Below, piece by piece: positions 35,650 through 35,767 of a stretch of 35,767 nt of DNA. Each line of letters begins with the position of its first letter. Position 1 is the stretch's first letter. The notes below the pieces were generated by a model. It had not been told where the DNA came from and searched no databases. It worked only from the letters and a program-made list of their open reading frames with translations. The DNA is taken from NCBI RefSeq assembly GCF_003951315.1, contig NZ_QLJH01000032.1, positions 1-35,767 of the forward strand, written 5' to 3'. The position numbers were made by a program, and so were the translations under genes. This DNA is from Sphingomonas sp. S-NIH.Pt15_0812. Lineage in GTDB: Bacteria > Pseudomonadota > Alphaproteobacteria > Sphingomonadales > Sphingomonadaceae.

Positions 35650-35767
35650 GCGCAACGATCAAGGCCGGCATGTGGACCGGATCGGATTTCCCGCAGACGC
35701 GCGGAGAAGGCGGAAGTTTTCCTCCCCCGGCGCTCCCGCCCCGCATCCTCCGCGCTTCCACGCGAAC

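Overview
This 35.8 kb window is a piece of high-GC alphaproteobacterial chromosome, most likely from a sphingomonad (Sphingomonas or a close relative). The reasons are: the cluster of a Suv3-type helicase, an S4-domain protein, 7Fe ferredoxin and CarD; a MucR-family regulator; a TonB-dependent receptor ending in Phe; a bc1-assembly chaperone followed by a DUF177 protein; and the codon bias throughout. I see no insertion sequence, prophage or CRISPR array. Genus assignment is inference from gene content.

Layout. Bases 1-1087 hold the 3' part of a cyclophilin gene and a hemerythrin-like gene. Bases 1098-3411 hold katG and its terminator on the minus strand. Bases 3534-5611 hold a minus-strand OmpR-type response regulator and its histidine kinase. 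Divergent from these, 5703-12233 is a tightly coupled four-gene plus-strand operon: adaptor, heavy-metal-type RND pump, outer-membrane channel, and a protein that looks like a degenerate tandem retropepsin. A direct repeat in the divergent promoter suggests that the two-component system controls the pump. Bases 12371-16033 hold two tandem minus-strand paralogues with a glycoside-hydrolase clan-A-like core. They differ in how they are anchored: one is a lipoprotein with a long Pro-Thr linker, the other has a non-lipoprotein hydrophobic N-terminus. A zinc-ligand-poor MucR homologue follows.

Bases 17158-24107 carry a PPK2-type polyphosphate kinase, a GIN-domain lipoprotein, and the Suv3-S4-FdxA-CarD cluster, which is interrupted by a Tat-exported alpha/beta hydrolase. 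Bases 24302-31910 carry an M23 peptidase, a TonB-dependent receptor, a canonical retropepsin-like protease, an Xaa-Pro aminopeptidase and a 45-residue membrane protein overlapping it. Bases 31880-35595 carry a short charged protein, tRNA-Thr(GGT), intergenic palindromes, bamE divergent from the bc1 chaperone/DUF177 pair, a small GNAT protein and a second degenerate retropepsin-like protein.

Most genes are ordinary housekeeping or envelope genes. The observations most worth following are: (a) two separate proteins that share a retropepsin-like layout but carry Asp-Pro-Ala where the active-site Asp-Thr/Ser-Gly should be, one of them the last gene of a metal-efflux operon; (b) the differently anchored tandem glycosidase-like pair with two palindromes around it; and (c) a MucR homologue that has lost zinc ligands and gained AT-hook-like tails.
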